Source: JBGQOJ01 sp052119585 (lineage in GTDB: Bacteria > Pseudomonadota > Alphaproteobacteria > Rhodobacterales > Rhodobacteraceae). Taken from it: 64,000 nucleotides of DNA. The notes beneath the pieces were generated by a model. That model did no database searches. It was not told the DNA's origin and saw nothing but the letters and a program-made list of their open reading frames with translations. Below, piece after piece: positions 16,719-25,554 of the stretch. Made by a program: the position numbers and the translations under genes. The first letter of the stretch is position 1. The number at the start of each line of letters is the position of its first letter. The DNA is taken from the NCBI RefSeq assembly GCF_052119585.1, contig NZ_JBGQOJ010000015.1, forward strand, positions 12,883-76,882, read 5' to 3'.

Positions 16719-17727
16719 CTTCGGTTTCGTATGCCTCGATGATCCTGGCGACAAGGGAATGCCGCACGACGTCTTTCGACGTGAAGTAATTGAATGCGAT
16801 CCGGTCGATACTGCCCAGCAACCGTTCGGCATCGGCCAGCCCGCTGGACACCCCGCGCGGCAGGTCAACCTGCGTGCGGTCCCCCGTGATAACCATGCGG
16901 CTTCCCTCTCCCAGACGGGTCAGGAACATCTTCATCTGCATAGAGGTCGCGTTCTGCGCCTCGTCCAGAACAACAAAGGCGTTGGACAGGGTGCGGCCGC
17001 GCATGAAGGCCAGCGGCGCAATCTCGATCTGCTTTTCCTCGATCAGCTTTTGCACCTGCTTGCTTGGCAGAAAGTCGTTCAGCGCATCGTAAAGCGGCTG
17101 CATATAGGGGTCGACTTTTTCCTTCATGTCGCCAGGCAGAAAGCCCAGACGCTCTCCGGCCTCGACGGCGGGACGCGACAGGATAATCTTGTCGACATGC
17201 CCGCCAATGAACATCGACACCCCTACGGCAACGGCCAGATAGGTCTTGCCTGTGCCCGCAGGCCCGATCCCGAAGGCAAGCTCGTTGGAAAACAGCGACT
17301 GGACATAGGCCTTTTGCGCGTCGGTGCGCGGTTCGACCAACTTCTTACGGGTCTTGATTTCGACCTTGTCCGCATCCGCCTTGAACAATTCGATCTGATC
17401 ACCGTCACGAATGCCGGTTCCTCTGGCCGAATCGCCCATGCGAATAACGCCGTCGATATCACCGCTGTCGAATCCGCGCCCGGCCTCCAGCCTTTGATAC
17501 AGTTGTTCCAGCACTCCGCAGGCACGAGACCTTGAATCCTCTTCGCCGATCACGACCAGAACATTACCGCGTCTGATAATCTGAACGGCCAGCTTCTGCT
17601 CGATCTGCGCCAAATTGCGGTCAAACTCGCCGCAGAGGTCGATCAGCAACCTGTTGTCGGGAAATTCCAGAAGCGTTTCGATAACGTCCTGGGGCGAAGG
17701 GAACGGCGTCAGCGGGCTGGTAACCAA
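16711..17727 (-). CDS. PhoH family ATPase (YbeZ-like)
   Basis: A 338-residue P-loop ATPase with Walker A G-P-A-G-T-G-K-T, Walker B F-V-V-L-D-E-A-Q-N and the PhoH block L-S-R-P-A-V-E-A-G-E. The homologue YbeZ acts with YbeY in RNA metabolism. I place the start at TTG 17727, where AAGGGAGA stands at good spacing. The longer frame from ATG 17856 begins inside the terminator of the preceding transcription unit and has no ribosome site. First gene of the phoH-ybeY-corC-lnt group. Confidence 0.9.
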   Translation of the reverse strand: MVTSPLTPFPSPQDVIETLLEFPDNRLLIDLCGEFDRNLAQIEQKLAVQIIRRGNVLVVIGEEDSRSRACGVLEQLYQRLEAGRGFDSGDIDGVIRMGDSARGTGIRDGDQIELFKADADKVEIKTRKKLVEPRTDAQKAYVQSLFSNELAFGIGPAGTGKTYLAVAVGVSMFIGGHVDKIILSRPAVEAGERLGFLPGDMKEKVDPYMQPLYDALNDFLPSKQVQKLIEEKQIEIAPLAFMRGRTLSNAFVVLDEAQNATSMQMKMFLTRLGEGSRMVITGDRTQVDLPRGVSSGLADAERLLGSIDRIAFNYFTSKDVVRHSLVARIIEAYETEDV

Positions 17728-17821
17728 TGAAATCTCCCTTGGAAAAGATCTGTATTCCCAATCGTGGCCCACCCGTGGTTCCACTACAAGGGGCGAACCG
17801 GAATTGTCATGGATTAGATAC

Positions 17822-17853
17822 AAAAATGGCCGCAAGGGGGTCCCTCGCGGCCA
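17822..17853 (-). terminator. Terminator after the lipoprotein/OmpA unit
   Basis: On the minus strand TGGCCGC-A/G-AGGG pairs with CCCT-GCGGCCA (plus 17827-17853), followed by TTTTT (plus A at 17822-17826). It lies 25 bp beyond the stop of the gene at 17878-18195. Confidence 0.88.
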
Positions 17854-17877
17854 CATTTTCAGGCGATATAATAGCCG

Positions 17878-18195
17878 TTAGATCGGGTCGGCAATCGTCG
17901 AGCCCTCTTTGAACGGGCCGACCGCCGTGCTGGCCGGACCCGCACCAGAGCAGACCGGCTTGCCGTAGGGGTCAAGCCGTGCCGACAGATAGCCTTCGAC
18001 GCCATCGTCGATGATCCAGTGATCGCAACCCTCGGGGTCGATCCAGACACCGGCGACAAGCTGGCTCAGGTGTTTCTTGTCGGTGCCGCCATCGACGGTC
18101 TTGTCGGTCCCACGCGGGTCTTCGACAAAGTCACCACCACAGGCAGACACCATGACAACCGCTGCAAGCGCACCAAGGAATTTTACATGTTTCAT
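17878..18195 (-). CDS. Small lipoprotein with a WIDPxGC module
   Basis: A 105-residue protein with a lipoprotein signal (V-M-V-S-A-C-G-G, lipidated Cys19) and a compact module W-I-D-P-E-G-C-D-H-W-I-I-D-D-G-V-E-G-Y followed by R-L-D-P-Y-G-K-P-V-C. The same module occurs in the OmpA-like protein just upstream. Two cysteines frame it and may form a disulfide. It is 12 bp from the OmpA gene and closed by a terminator. The module is not one I can name; envelope location is the safe inference. Confidence 0.75.
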   Translation of the reverse strand: MKHVKFLGALAAVVMVSACGGDFVEDPRGTDKTVDGGTDKKHLSQLVAGVWIDPEGCDHWIIDDGVEGYLSARLDPYGKPVCSGAGPASTAVGPFKEGSTIADPI

Positions 18196-18207
18196 TGTTC
18201 AGGTCCT

Positions 18208-18780
18208 TTAGCGGATGCAGATAATTTCGACACGACGGTTCTGGGCCATTCCGGCCTTCGTTCCGTTGGTCGCACGCGGCTGACGTTCGCCATAGCCCTG
18301 CACAGAAATCAGATTGGCGCCAAGCCCCTTGGCAACACGGGCAACGGCCTCTGCGCGATTGCGCGACAGGCGCATGTTGTATTCGTCACTGGCGCGGCTG
18401 TCGGTGTGGCCGATAACGGTATAGGCCCGTGCGTTCGCCTGACGGAAAAAGCTTTCGAGCCGCGCGCGGCCGCTTGCCGAAATCGCGTATTTGTCGGTCG
18501 CGAAGAGCTGGTCTGTCGGCATCACGCCGCATACCTGCCCGCGGTGGCAGATCGGGTTTCCATTCCGGTCAAGACGGATATCCATGAAGCCTTCGGCGCC
18601 ATCATCCATCACCCAATGCTCGCATCCATCCGGGTCGATCCAGATGGTCGGAACATAGGCTTCGTCCGTGTTTTTCTTGGGCTTGGCTGCGGCCTCGCCC
18701 CCCGAAATCGCAAGAGCCACAACTGCGGCGGACACGCCAACCATTGCGACCCGAAATGCTTTGGATATCTGTGTCACCAC
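18208..18780 (-). CDS. OmpA-family protein with N-terminal WIDPxGC module
   Basis: About 190 residues: signal peptide, then the module W-I-D-P-D-G-C-E-H-W-V-M-D-D-G-A-E-G-F ... R-L-D-R-N-G-N-P-I-C, then an OmpA C-terminal peptidoglycan-binding domain with V-I-G-H-T-D-S-R-A-S-D-E-Y-N and L-S-x-N-R-A-E-A-V. It is predicted to bind peptidoglycan in the periplasm. The start is uncertain: the GTG at 18780 has GAGGA at proper distance; TTG 18798 and ATG 18744 are alternatives. It is followed by the lipoprotein carrying the same module. Confidence 0.82.
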   Translation of the reverse strand: MVTQISKAFRVAMVGVSAAVVALAISGGEAAAKPKKNTDEAYVPTIWIDPDGCEHWVMDDGAEGFMDIRLDRNGNPICHRGQVCGVMPTDQLFATDKYAISASGRARLESFFRQANARAYTVIGHTDSRASDEYNMRLSRNRAEAVARVAKGLGANLISVQGYGERQPRATNGTKAGMAQNRRVEIICIR

Positions 18781-19013
18781 CGCGTCCGTCCTCTTCAAAA
18801 TTACTAAAATGCGCTTGGTTTGGTGCTATACCAGCGCCCACGCCCTACATGTGTTGGACTTTAACAAAGTCCGCCGGCAAGTGAAGCAACATTTACCACA
18901 TATTGTATCCAAACGCGAAACATTCGACGAAAGAAGGTATCACTGTTCCCTGGGCGACCTAATTTTGACACAATTCCCGAACCGGCACCGGGCATAAATT
19001 TCCCGCATTCGAC

Positions 19014-20333
19014 CTAAAGCAGCACCCCACCAAGCGAATTGCGCTCGGTTCCGGTGATTCTTACGCGCCGGACATCGCCCACCTTGGCGTCGCCCCGCGC
19101 CACATGGACCGCATGCAGGTAATCCGACTTGCCCACCAGCTGCCCCTCCAGTCGCCCCTCTTTCTCGAACAGGACATTCACGTCACGGCCGATCATACCG
19201 CGCTGGATCTCGTGCTGCTGGCTGGTCAAAAGCGCCTGCACCCGCTGCAACCGCTCGTCCATCACGGCCTCGTCCACCGGCGCGCGTTCTGCTGCGGGGG
19301 TGCCGGGGCGCGACGAGTATTTGAACGAATAGGCCTGCCCATAGCGGACCTCCTCGATCAGCGCCAATGTCGCCTCGAAATCGGCATCGGTCTCGCCGGG
19401 GAACCCGACGATAAAGTCGCTGGATAAAAGAATATCGGGCCGCGCAGCGCGGAAACGCTCGATCAGCCGCAGATAATCGTCTGCGGTGTGTTTGCGGTTC
19501 ATCCCCTTCAGGATCTTGTCCGACCCGGATTGCACCGGCAAATGCAAATAGGGCATCAGCTTGGCGCAGGTTCCATGCGCCTCGATCAGCGCCTCGTCCA
19601 TGTCGTTGGGGTGGCTGGTGGTAAAGCGGATTCGCTCCAGCCGGTCGATGTCATTCAGCGCCCAGATCAGTCGCGCCAGGCTCCAGCCGTCGCCATCCGT
19701 TCCGCCGTGGTAGGCATTGACGTTCTGCCCCAGCAACGTGATCTCGCGCACGCCACGCTCCACCAACTCCTGTGCTTCGCGCAGAATACGGTCCGCCGGG
19801 CGGCTTACCTCTGCCCCGCGCGTATAGGGCACGACGCAGAAGGCGCAAAACTTGTCGCAGCCTTCCTGCACCGTCAGAAACGCCGACGGACCGCGGGCCA
19901 GCTTTACCCGCTTCGGCAACAGCTCGAACTTGTCCTCTTCGGGGAAGTCCGTGTCCAGCGCGGTCTCGCCCAGGCGCAGGCGCGCCTCCATTGCGGGCAG
20001 GCGGTGATAGCTTTGCGGGCCAACAACCAGATCAACCATCGGCTGGCGGCGCATGATCTCTTCGCCCTCGGCCTGCGCAACACAGCCCGCGACCGCAATC
20101 TTCAGATCGGGCTTTGCATCATGCAGCGGCTTCAGCCGCCCCAATTCGGAATAGACCTTTTCAGCCGCCTTTTCGCGGATGTGGCAGGTGTTCAGCAGGA
20201 TCATATCCGCCTCGGCCATATCGGTGGTGGTTTCATACCCGGACGGGCCCAGCGCCTCTGCCATGCGCTCGGAATCGTATACATTCATCTGGCACCCGTA
20301 GGTCTTGATGAAGAGTTTCTTTGCATCTGCCAT
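19014..20333 (-). CDS. miaB: tRNA-2-methylthio-N6-dimethylallyladenosine synthase
   Basis: A 439-residue radical-SAM methylthiotransferase that makes ms2i6A37 in tRNA. N-terminal UPF0004 domain with T-Y-G-C-Q-M-N near residue 9 and N-T-C-H-I-R-E-K; radical-SAM cluster motif C-D-K-F-C-A-F-C-V-V-P-Y-T-R-G; C-terminal TRAM domain ending V-R-I-T-G. The ATG at 20333 begins M-A-D-A-K-K; the longer upstream extension is not family-like. It is divergent from the gene at 20458. Confidence 0.97.
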   Translation of the reverse strand: MADAKKLFIKTYGCQMNVYDSERMAEALGPSGYETTTDMAEADMILLNTCHIREKAAEKVYSELGRLKPLHDAKPDLKIAVAGCVAQAEGEEIMRRQPMVDLVVGPQSYHRLPAMEARLRLGETALDTDFPEEDKFELLPKRVKLARGPSAFLTVQEGCDKFCAFCVVPYTRGAEVSRPADRILREAQELVERGVREITLLGQNVNAYHGGTDGDGWSLARLIWALNDIDRLERIRFTTSHPNDMDEALIEAHGTCAKLMPYLHLPVQSGSDKILKGMNRKHTADDYLRLIERFRAARPDILLSSDFIVGFPGETDADFEATLALIEEVRYGQAYSFKYSSRPGTPAAERAPVDEAVMDERLQRVQALLTSQQHEIQRGMIGRDVNVLFEKEGRLEGQLVGKSDYLHAVHVARGDAKVGDVRRVRITGTERNSLGGVLL

Positions 20334-20457
20334 GATATAGACCCCGCCGTGGAATAAGCGCCGCGTTCTACATCCTCCGCCGCTCGCGTGCAACGCTTGC
20401 AATGCAGCCCGATTTGACCGAGTTTGCCCGAAAGCCGACAAAGGACCTGTTCTTCTT

Positions 20458-21321
20458 ATGCGTTACAGTAGCTTGACCGATTTCCTCTCGAAGGGCGCTG
20501 TCGCATTGGCCAAAGGCCCTGTCGCGCTGATTTTCATCGAGGATGCGGTCGAGGTCGACACAACAATCCGCCACCACCAGCAGGCAGGGTTTACCGAGGT
20601 TCTGGTCTTCGTCCATGACCAGATCGAAATCCCCCAGCCGCTGGAAGACACGGTGCACCGCATCACCTGCCAAACCCATGCCGACGGGGCTGTGACCGAC
20701 GCGGTCAATGCCATCATCAACGCAGCCCCCGGCCTCTGGCTTTATTACTGTTTCAACACGGAATACCTGTTCTACCCGTTTTGCGAGACCCGCAGCATCG
20801 CAGAGATGCTGGCCTTCCACACAGAAGAGCGCCGCGACGCCATGCTGACCTATGTGGTCGACCTTTATGCGCCCGATCTGTGGGAAACCCCGAATGCCGT
20901 CAGCCTGGAAAGCGCGCTGATGGACCGATCGGGCTATTATGCACTGGCGCGAAATGACGCGAGGGGGAACCCGAAGGAGCGGCAGTTGAACTTCTACGGC
21001 GGCCTGCGCTGGCGGTTCGAGGAACATATCCCGCAAGCGCGGCGCAAGATCGACCGCATCGGACTGTTCCGCGCGAAAAAAGGCCTCACGCTTTTGCCGA
21101 ACCACGTCTTCAACGACGAGGAGTATAATACCTACGCCTGCCCCTGGCACAACAACATCACCGCCGCGATCTGTTCGTTCCGCACCGCCAAAGCCCTGAA
21201 ATCCAACGCGGGTTCGATGTTCGAAATCGAAACATTCCAGTGGCACAACTCGACGCCCTTCGAATGGACCTCGCAACAGCTTCTGGATCTCGGCCTGATG
21301 GAACCCGGCCAGTGGTTCTGA
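20458..21321 (+). CDS. Glycosyltransferase family 2-like protein
   Basis: A 287-residue soluble protein. The opening (about 20-115) resembles a GT-A nucleotide-sugar fold: A-L-I-F-I-E-D, a strand at V-L-V-F-V-H-D, and L-Y-Y-C-F-N-T-E-Y. The middle contains E-R-R-D-A-M-L-T-Y-V-V-D-L-Y and the C-terminal half Y-A-C-P-W-H-N-N-I-T. I recognise it only as a conserved protein of Rhodobacteraceae often named as a GT2 family member. No membrane segments or signal; acceptor and sugar unknown. Confidence 0.6.
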   Translation: MRYSSLTDFLSKGAVALAKGPVALIFIEDAVEVDTTIRHHQQAGFTEVLVFVHDQIEIPQPLEDTVHRITCQTHADGAVTDAVNAIINAAPGLWLYYCFNTEYLFYPFCETRSIAEMLAFHTEERRDAMLTYVVDLYAPDLWETPNAVSLESALMDRSGYYALARNDARGNPKERQLNFYGGLRWRFEEHIPQARRKIDRIGLFRAKKGLTLLPNHVFNDEEYNTYACPWHNNITAAICSFRTAKALKSNAGSMFEIETFQWHNSTPFEWTSQQLLDLGLMEPGQWF

Positions 21322-21466
21322 TCTGGCGGAACGCAGAGGTGTCAGAACGTCCGTCAGCCCGGAACAGCGCGGATCTTGCCCGTCTTCTCGGAAAAAATAC
21401 TCTCGCGCGAAGCGCATGATCGCACGAAGTGCTGATAGGAATGGCGCAGAATGCGCCTCTGCCGGA

Positions 21467-21889
21467 TCAAACGCGCTTCAGCCGGATAACCACATCCACC
21501 TTGGCGATTTCGGTTCCGTCCGGTGCCTTGGGCAGACGTGAGATTTCCAGCTGATCCGCAGGGGCGTCGGTCAATTCCGCAGTATCTTCCCAATAGAAAT
21601 GCGGGTGATCGTCCATTCGGGTGTCAAAATAGGACTTTGTGCCGTCAACGGTCACTTCCTGCATCAGGCCCGCGTCGCAAAAGGCCCGCAGGGTATTATA
21701 GACGGTCGCAAGGGAAACAGCCTCTGCCGTGTCCAGGGACGCGGCATGCAGACTTTCGGCGGTCACATGCCGGTTCTGCCCGTCCCCTACCAGCAACGTC
21801 GCCAAAGACAGACGCTGGCGCGTCGGGCGCAGTCCTGCCTCTGCCAGCCATCGGGTTCCACGGGTGATTGCGTCGGACGTCATGGTCAT
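21467..21889 (-). CDS. irr: Iron response regulator Irr (Fur family)
   Basis: A 140-residue Fur-superfamily regulator. Winged-helix with R-P-T-R-Q-R-L (21-27) and A-V-S-L-A-T-V-Y-N-T-L-R (57-68), then the dimer domain. The H-P-H at 95-97 (D-D-H-P-H-F-Y) fits the HxH element linked to haem sensing in Irr proteins. Irr represses or activates iron and haem genes when iron is low. Divergent from fabA with about 170 bp between starts; ATG at 21883 is an alternative. Confidence 0.88.
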   Translation of the reverse strand: MTMTSDAITRGTRWLAEAGLRPTRQRLSLATLLVGDGQNRHVTAESLHAASLDTAEAVSLATVYNTLRAFCDAGLMQEVTVDGTKSYFDTRMDDHPHFYWEDTAELTDAPADQLEISRLPKAPDGTEIAKVDVVIRLKRV

Positions 21890-22058
21890 CGTTGTTTTCC
21901 CTACTCTGTGACTAATATAGGGTGCCTATGGCCCATGTTTCAAATGAAAATAGGTCGCGACTGCGATGCCCCTATGGAACGCGGCCCACTTGCCACCTGT
22001 CGGACCACGGTGTTACACGATAAAAAAGCAGTACAGTAACGGCAAAGGGGCAGGCACA

Positions 22059-22571
22059 ATGGCGAATTTTCCAACGAGCTTTGGCAAGGAAGACCTTCTG
22101 AAGTGCGCACGGGGCGAACTTTTCGGCGCGGGCAACGCGCAGTTGCCGCTTCCCCCGATGTTGATGATGGACCGGATCACCGACATCAGCGCGGACGGTG
22201 GCGAACACGGCAAAGGCCATGTGGTCGCCGAATTCGACATCACGCCGGACCTGTGGTTCTTCGAATGCCATTTCCCCGGCAACCCCGTGATGCCCGGCTG
22301 TCTGGGGCTTGACGGCCTGTGGCAGTTGACCGGGTTCAATCTGGGCTGGCGCGGCTGGCAGGGTCAGGGATTTGCCCTGGGCGTGGGCGAGGTGAAGCTG
22401 ACCGGCATGGTCACCCCCGCCCGCAAGATGATCACCTACTACGTCGATTTCACCCGCGTGATCGACCGCCGCCTGAAGATGGGCGTGGCAGACGGACGGG
22501 TAGAAGCGGACGGTGAAGTCATTTACCAAGTCAAAGACATGAAAGTCGGCCTTGCCGCAGCCGAGGCCTGA
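22059..22571 (+). CDS. fabA: Beta-hydroxyacyl-ACP dehydratase/isomerase
   Basis: A 170-residue hot-dog enzyme that introduces the cis double bond of unsaturated fatty acids at the C10 stage. Active-site His71 lies in F-E-C-H-F-P-G-N-P-V-M-P-G-C and Asp85 in L-G-L-D-G-L-W-Q. The ATG at 22059 follows AAAGGGG; the upstream in-frame extension is not family-like. First gene of fabA-fabB-fabI. Confidence 0.98.
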   Translation: MANFPTSFGKEDLLKCARGELFGAGNAQLPLPPMLMMDRITDISADGGEHGKGHVVAEFDITPDLWFFECHFPGNPVMPGCLGLDGLWQLTGFNLGWRGWQGQGFALGVGEVKLTGMVTPARKMITYYVDFTRVIDRRLKMGVADGRVEADGEVIYQVKDMKVGLAAAEA

Positions 22572-22605
22572 TTTCTTCGAATTTCTACCAACTGGGAGAC
22601 CGCCT

Positions 22606-23832
22606 ATGCGTCGCGTTGTCATTACAGGGTTGGGCATCGTCTCTTCGATCGGCAATTCCGCCGACGAGGTGACGGCCTCGCTGAAAGCCGGAAAATCCGG
22701 CATTCGTCATTCCGCCGATATGGCCGAACACGGGTTCCGCAGCCAGATCAGCGGACAGCCCGATATCGACGTGGCCGAGCATATCGAAAAGCGCACGTTG
22801 CGCTTCATGGGACCGGGAGCCGCCTATGCGCATATTGCGATGCAGCAGGCGATTGCCGACAGCCGGCTGGAAGAGTCCGACATCTCGAACCCGCGCACCG
22901 GCCTGATTGCCGGTTCTGGCGGACCGTCCACATCGAACCTGTTCGCGGCGCATCAGATCGTCCTGAAAACCGGCAGCCCGAAACGCATCGGCCCGCTTAT
23001 GGTGCCGCGCGGCATGTCCTCGACGGTATCGGCGAACCTGTCGACCGCGTTCAAGATAAAGGGCCTGAATTACTCGATCACCAGCGCCTGTTCGACCTCG
23101 CTGCATTGCATCGGGTCTGCGGCAGAGCAGATCCAGTTCGGCAAGCAGGACGTGATGTTCGCGGGCGGCGGCGAAGAACTGGACTGGACCCTGTCCTGCC
23201 TGTTCGACGCGATGGGCGCGATGTCCTCGAAATTCAACGACACACCGGAAAAAGCATCCCGCGCCTTTGACGCGAACCGCGACGGTTTTGTCATCGCGGG
23301 CGGCGGCGGCATCGTCGTTCTGGAGGAACTGGAACACGCAAAGGCCCGCGGCGCCAAGATCTACGCCGAGGTGACGGGATACGCTGCGACCTCTGACGGG
23401 CACGACATGGTTGCCCCCTCGGGCGAGGGCGGCGAACGCGCGATGCGTCTGGCACTGGACACCCTGAAGGACCGCAAGGTCGGCTATATCAACGCCCACG
23501 GCACCTCGACCCCTGTCGGCGATGTCGGCGAGGTTCAGGCGGTGCGCCGTGTCTTTGGCGAAGGGTCCACCCCGCCGATCAGTTCGACCAAGTCGATGAC
23601 CGGCCACTCTCAGGGGGCCACCGGTGCCCAGGAGGCGATCTATTGCCTGCTGATGCTGAAGAACGACTTCATCGCGCCGTCGATCAATGTCGAAACCCTT
23701 GACCCCAATCTGGCCCCTGCCGAAATCGCCATCAGGCGGGTGGACAATGCAGGGCTTGATACGGTGATGACCAACAGCTTCGGCTTTGGCGGCACCAACG
23801 GGTCCATGTTGATGAGTAAATACCATGGGTGA
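22606..23832 (+). CDS. fabB: 3-oxoacyl-ACP synthase I
   Basis: A 408-residue condensing enzyme needed to elongate cis-unsaturated acyl-ACPs. Nucleophile Cys162 in T-S-A-C-S-T-S-L-H-C; histidines in N-A-H-G-T-S-T-P-V-G-D and S-M-T-G-H-S-Q-G-A. The start has GGGAG upstream. Its end overlaps the fabI start by eight bases. Confidence 0.98.
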   Translation: MRRVVITGLGIVSSIGNSADEVTASLKAGKSGIRHSADMAEHGFRSQISGQPDIDVAEHIEKRTLRFMGPGAAYAHIAMQQAIADSRLEESDISNPRTGLIAGSGGPSTSNLFAAHQIVLKTGSPKRIGPLMVPRGMSSTVSANLSTAFKIKGLNYSITSACSTSLHCIGSAAEQIQFGKQDVMFAGGGEELDWTLSCLFDAMGAMSSKFNDTPEKASRAFDANRDGFVIAGGGGIVVLEELEHAKARGAKIYAEVTGYAATSDGHDMVAPSGEGGERAMRLALDTLKDRKVGYINAHGTSTPVGDVGEVQAVRRVFGEGSTPPISSTKSMTGHSQGATGAQEAIYCLLMLKNDFIAPSINVETLDPNLAPAEIAIRRVDNAGLDTVMTNSFGFGGTNGSMLMSKYHG

Positions 23833-24616
23833 TCAGTTGCAGGGCAAACGCGGCCTTATCATGGGCGTCGCGAACGAGCGGTCCATCGCATGGGGCATCG
23901 CCAAGGCAATGGCCGAGGCCGGCGCAGAGCTGGCGTTCACCTATCAGGGCGAGGCCTTCGGCTCTCGGCTTGCGCCACTGGCCGCGACCGTCGGGTCGGA
24001 TTTCATGGTTGATGTCGACGTCACCGACGACGCCTCGCTTGATGCGGCGTTCGAACAGTTGGGCGCGCGCTGGCCCACGATCGACTTTGTCGTCCATGCC
24101 ATCGCCTTTTCCGACAAGACCGAGTTGACGGGGCGGTTCCTGAACACCAGCCGTGCCAATTTTAAGCAAACAATGGATATTTCAGCCTATTCTCTGGTCG
24201 AGGTGGCGCGTCGCGCGCATCCGCTGATGGTCGAGAACGGCGGCACGATCCTGACCCTGACCTATCAGGGCTCAAACCGCGTCACGCCGTTCTACAACGT
24301 CATGGGTGTGGCCAAGGCGGCGCTGGAATCCACCGTGCGGTATCTGGCGAATGATCTGGGACCAGAGGGCATTCGCGTGAACGCCATTTCCCCCGGCCCT
24401 ATGAAAACGCTGGCCGGGGCGGCGATCGGCGGCGCGCGCAAAACGTATAAGCACACCGACATGAACGCGCCGTTGCGCAGCAATGCCACGCTAGAGGCCG
24501 TCGGCGGCACGGCGGTTTATCTTGCCTCTAACGCGGGCGCCTGCACCACAGGCGAGATCATCCGCGTCGATGGCGGCTATCATGTGCTGGGTATGCCCCA
24601 AAGCGAGAACCTGTAA
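23825..24616 (+). CDS. fabI: Enoyl-ACP reductase
   Basis: A 263-residue NADH-dependent short-chain dehydrogenase-type reductase, last step of each fatty-acid elongation cycle. It shows the N-terminal N-E-R-S-I-A-W-G-I-A cofactor block, A-F-S-D-K-T-E-L loop, and the active-site pattern Y-N-V-M-G-V-A-K (Tyr and Lys). Its ATG lies inside the fabB end. A GC-rich hairpin (about 24627-24657) follows the stop without a clear T run. Confidence 0.97.
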   Translation: MGDQLQGKRGLIMGVANERSIAWGIAKAMAEAGAELAFTYQGEAFGSRLAPLAATVGSDFMVDVDVTDDASLDAAFEQLGARWPTIDFVVHAIAFSDKTELTGRFLNTSRANFKQTMDISAYSLVEVARRAHPLMVENGGTILTLTYQGSNRVTPFYNVMGVAKAALESTVRYLANDLGPEGIRVNAISPGPMKTLAGAAIGGARKTYKHTDMNAPLRSNATLEAVGGTAVYLASNAGACTTGEIIRVDGGYHVLGMPQSENL

Positions 24617-24771
24617 ACCCCGCCCCGGGCCGCGGCGCGATTGTCGCTGCGGCCCGCCGGTTTCGCCCCTTGTCGCGGAAGCCGCTGATAAAATCACCTT
24701 ACCTGCGCCCCATTGCCGCCCCAAACGAGTGTAATTCTGCGGCCGATGACACACGGCTCGGGCATATCGTT

Positions 24772-25554
24772 ATGATCGCATTCTTCAGCTCGGCTGCTTT
24801 GCTGACCTATACAATCTACAGTTTCCGGGCCGGTTTTCCGCGTCTGGGGCGCCCCGATATTGTCGGTCTTGATGTCGAGGGGATCTTGTTGGCGCTGGTC
24901 GCGATTGTCGCGGCCTGTGCTGTGTTCGGGCCGATGCTGGGCGTCGCTCTGGCGCTTGCCGTGGCGCTGCACGAACTGGGTCATGTCGTTGCCTACCGCC
25001 TGATCGGCCATACCGATGCGCGCTTTCGCCTGATCCCGCTGATAGGCGGGGTGACGATTTCCAAACGATCCCCCGACACCCAGGCCGGGGATTTTTTCGT
25101 CAGCCTGATGGGGCCGGGCTTCTGCCTTGCGCCCATGGCACTGGCCTATGCGTTGTCGGATATGACCTATGACATGGCGCCTGGGATGTCAGATATGCTG
25201 CTGACCTTCGCCGTCGCCACCGGAGCACTGAATTTTCTGAACCTTTTGCCGTTCTGGCCGCTGGATGGCGGGCATTGCGTGCGCCTGCTGATGGACACCT
25301 TCGCGCCGCGACTGGCGCCCGCGTCCACAATCGCGATGAGCGCCGCTTTCGCGGTCGGGGCGCTCTGGATCAAATCCCTTATGTTGTTCCTATTCGCGCT
25401 GATCGGCGCGAAAAGCATCATCAGGGCGAATGAAACCGCAAGCAGTCGGCACCCCATGTCGCTGCGCTGCGCCCTTCTGGCAGGCGGCGCCTATCTTGCA
25501 ACCGGCATGGCGCATCTTTTCGCGGGCTCCTGGCTGCTGCTGCAATTGCTCTAG
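24772..25554 (+). CDS. M50 family (site-2 protease-like) membrane peptidase
   Basis: About 260 residues with six hydrophobic segments. The zinc site H-E-L-G-H (67-71) lies in a membrane helix, and a later L-L-P-F-W-P-L-D-G-G supplies the conserved Asp of the S2P family. Small S2P-like members without PDZ or CBS domains often lack known substrates. The start is uncertain: an in-frame TTG at 24670 would add 34 residues, but neither site has a good ribosome sequence. Overlaps the convergent gene at 25551 by four bases. Confidence 0.78.
   Translation: MIAFFSSAALLTYTIYSFRAGFPRLGRPDIVGLDVEGILLALVAIVAACAVFGPMLGVALALAVALHELGHVVAYRLIGHTDARFRLIPLIGGVTISKRSPDTQAGDFFVSLMGPGFCLAPMALAYALSDMTYDMAPGMSDMLLTFAVATGALNFLNLLPFWPLDGGHCVRLLMDTFAPRLAPASTIAMSAAFAVGALWIKSLMLFLFALIGAKSIIRANETASSRHPMSLRCALLAGGAYLATGMAHLFAGSWLLLQLL

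Noticed and set aside
17728..17856. N-terminal extension of the PhoH-family gene to an ATG at 17856
   Set aside because: The ATG lies inside the hairpin terminator of the upstream unit and has no ribosome site; TTG 17727 has AAGGGAGA at proper spacing and gives the usual length.
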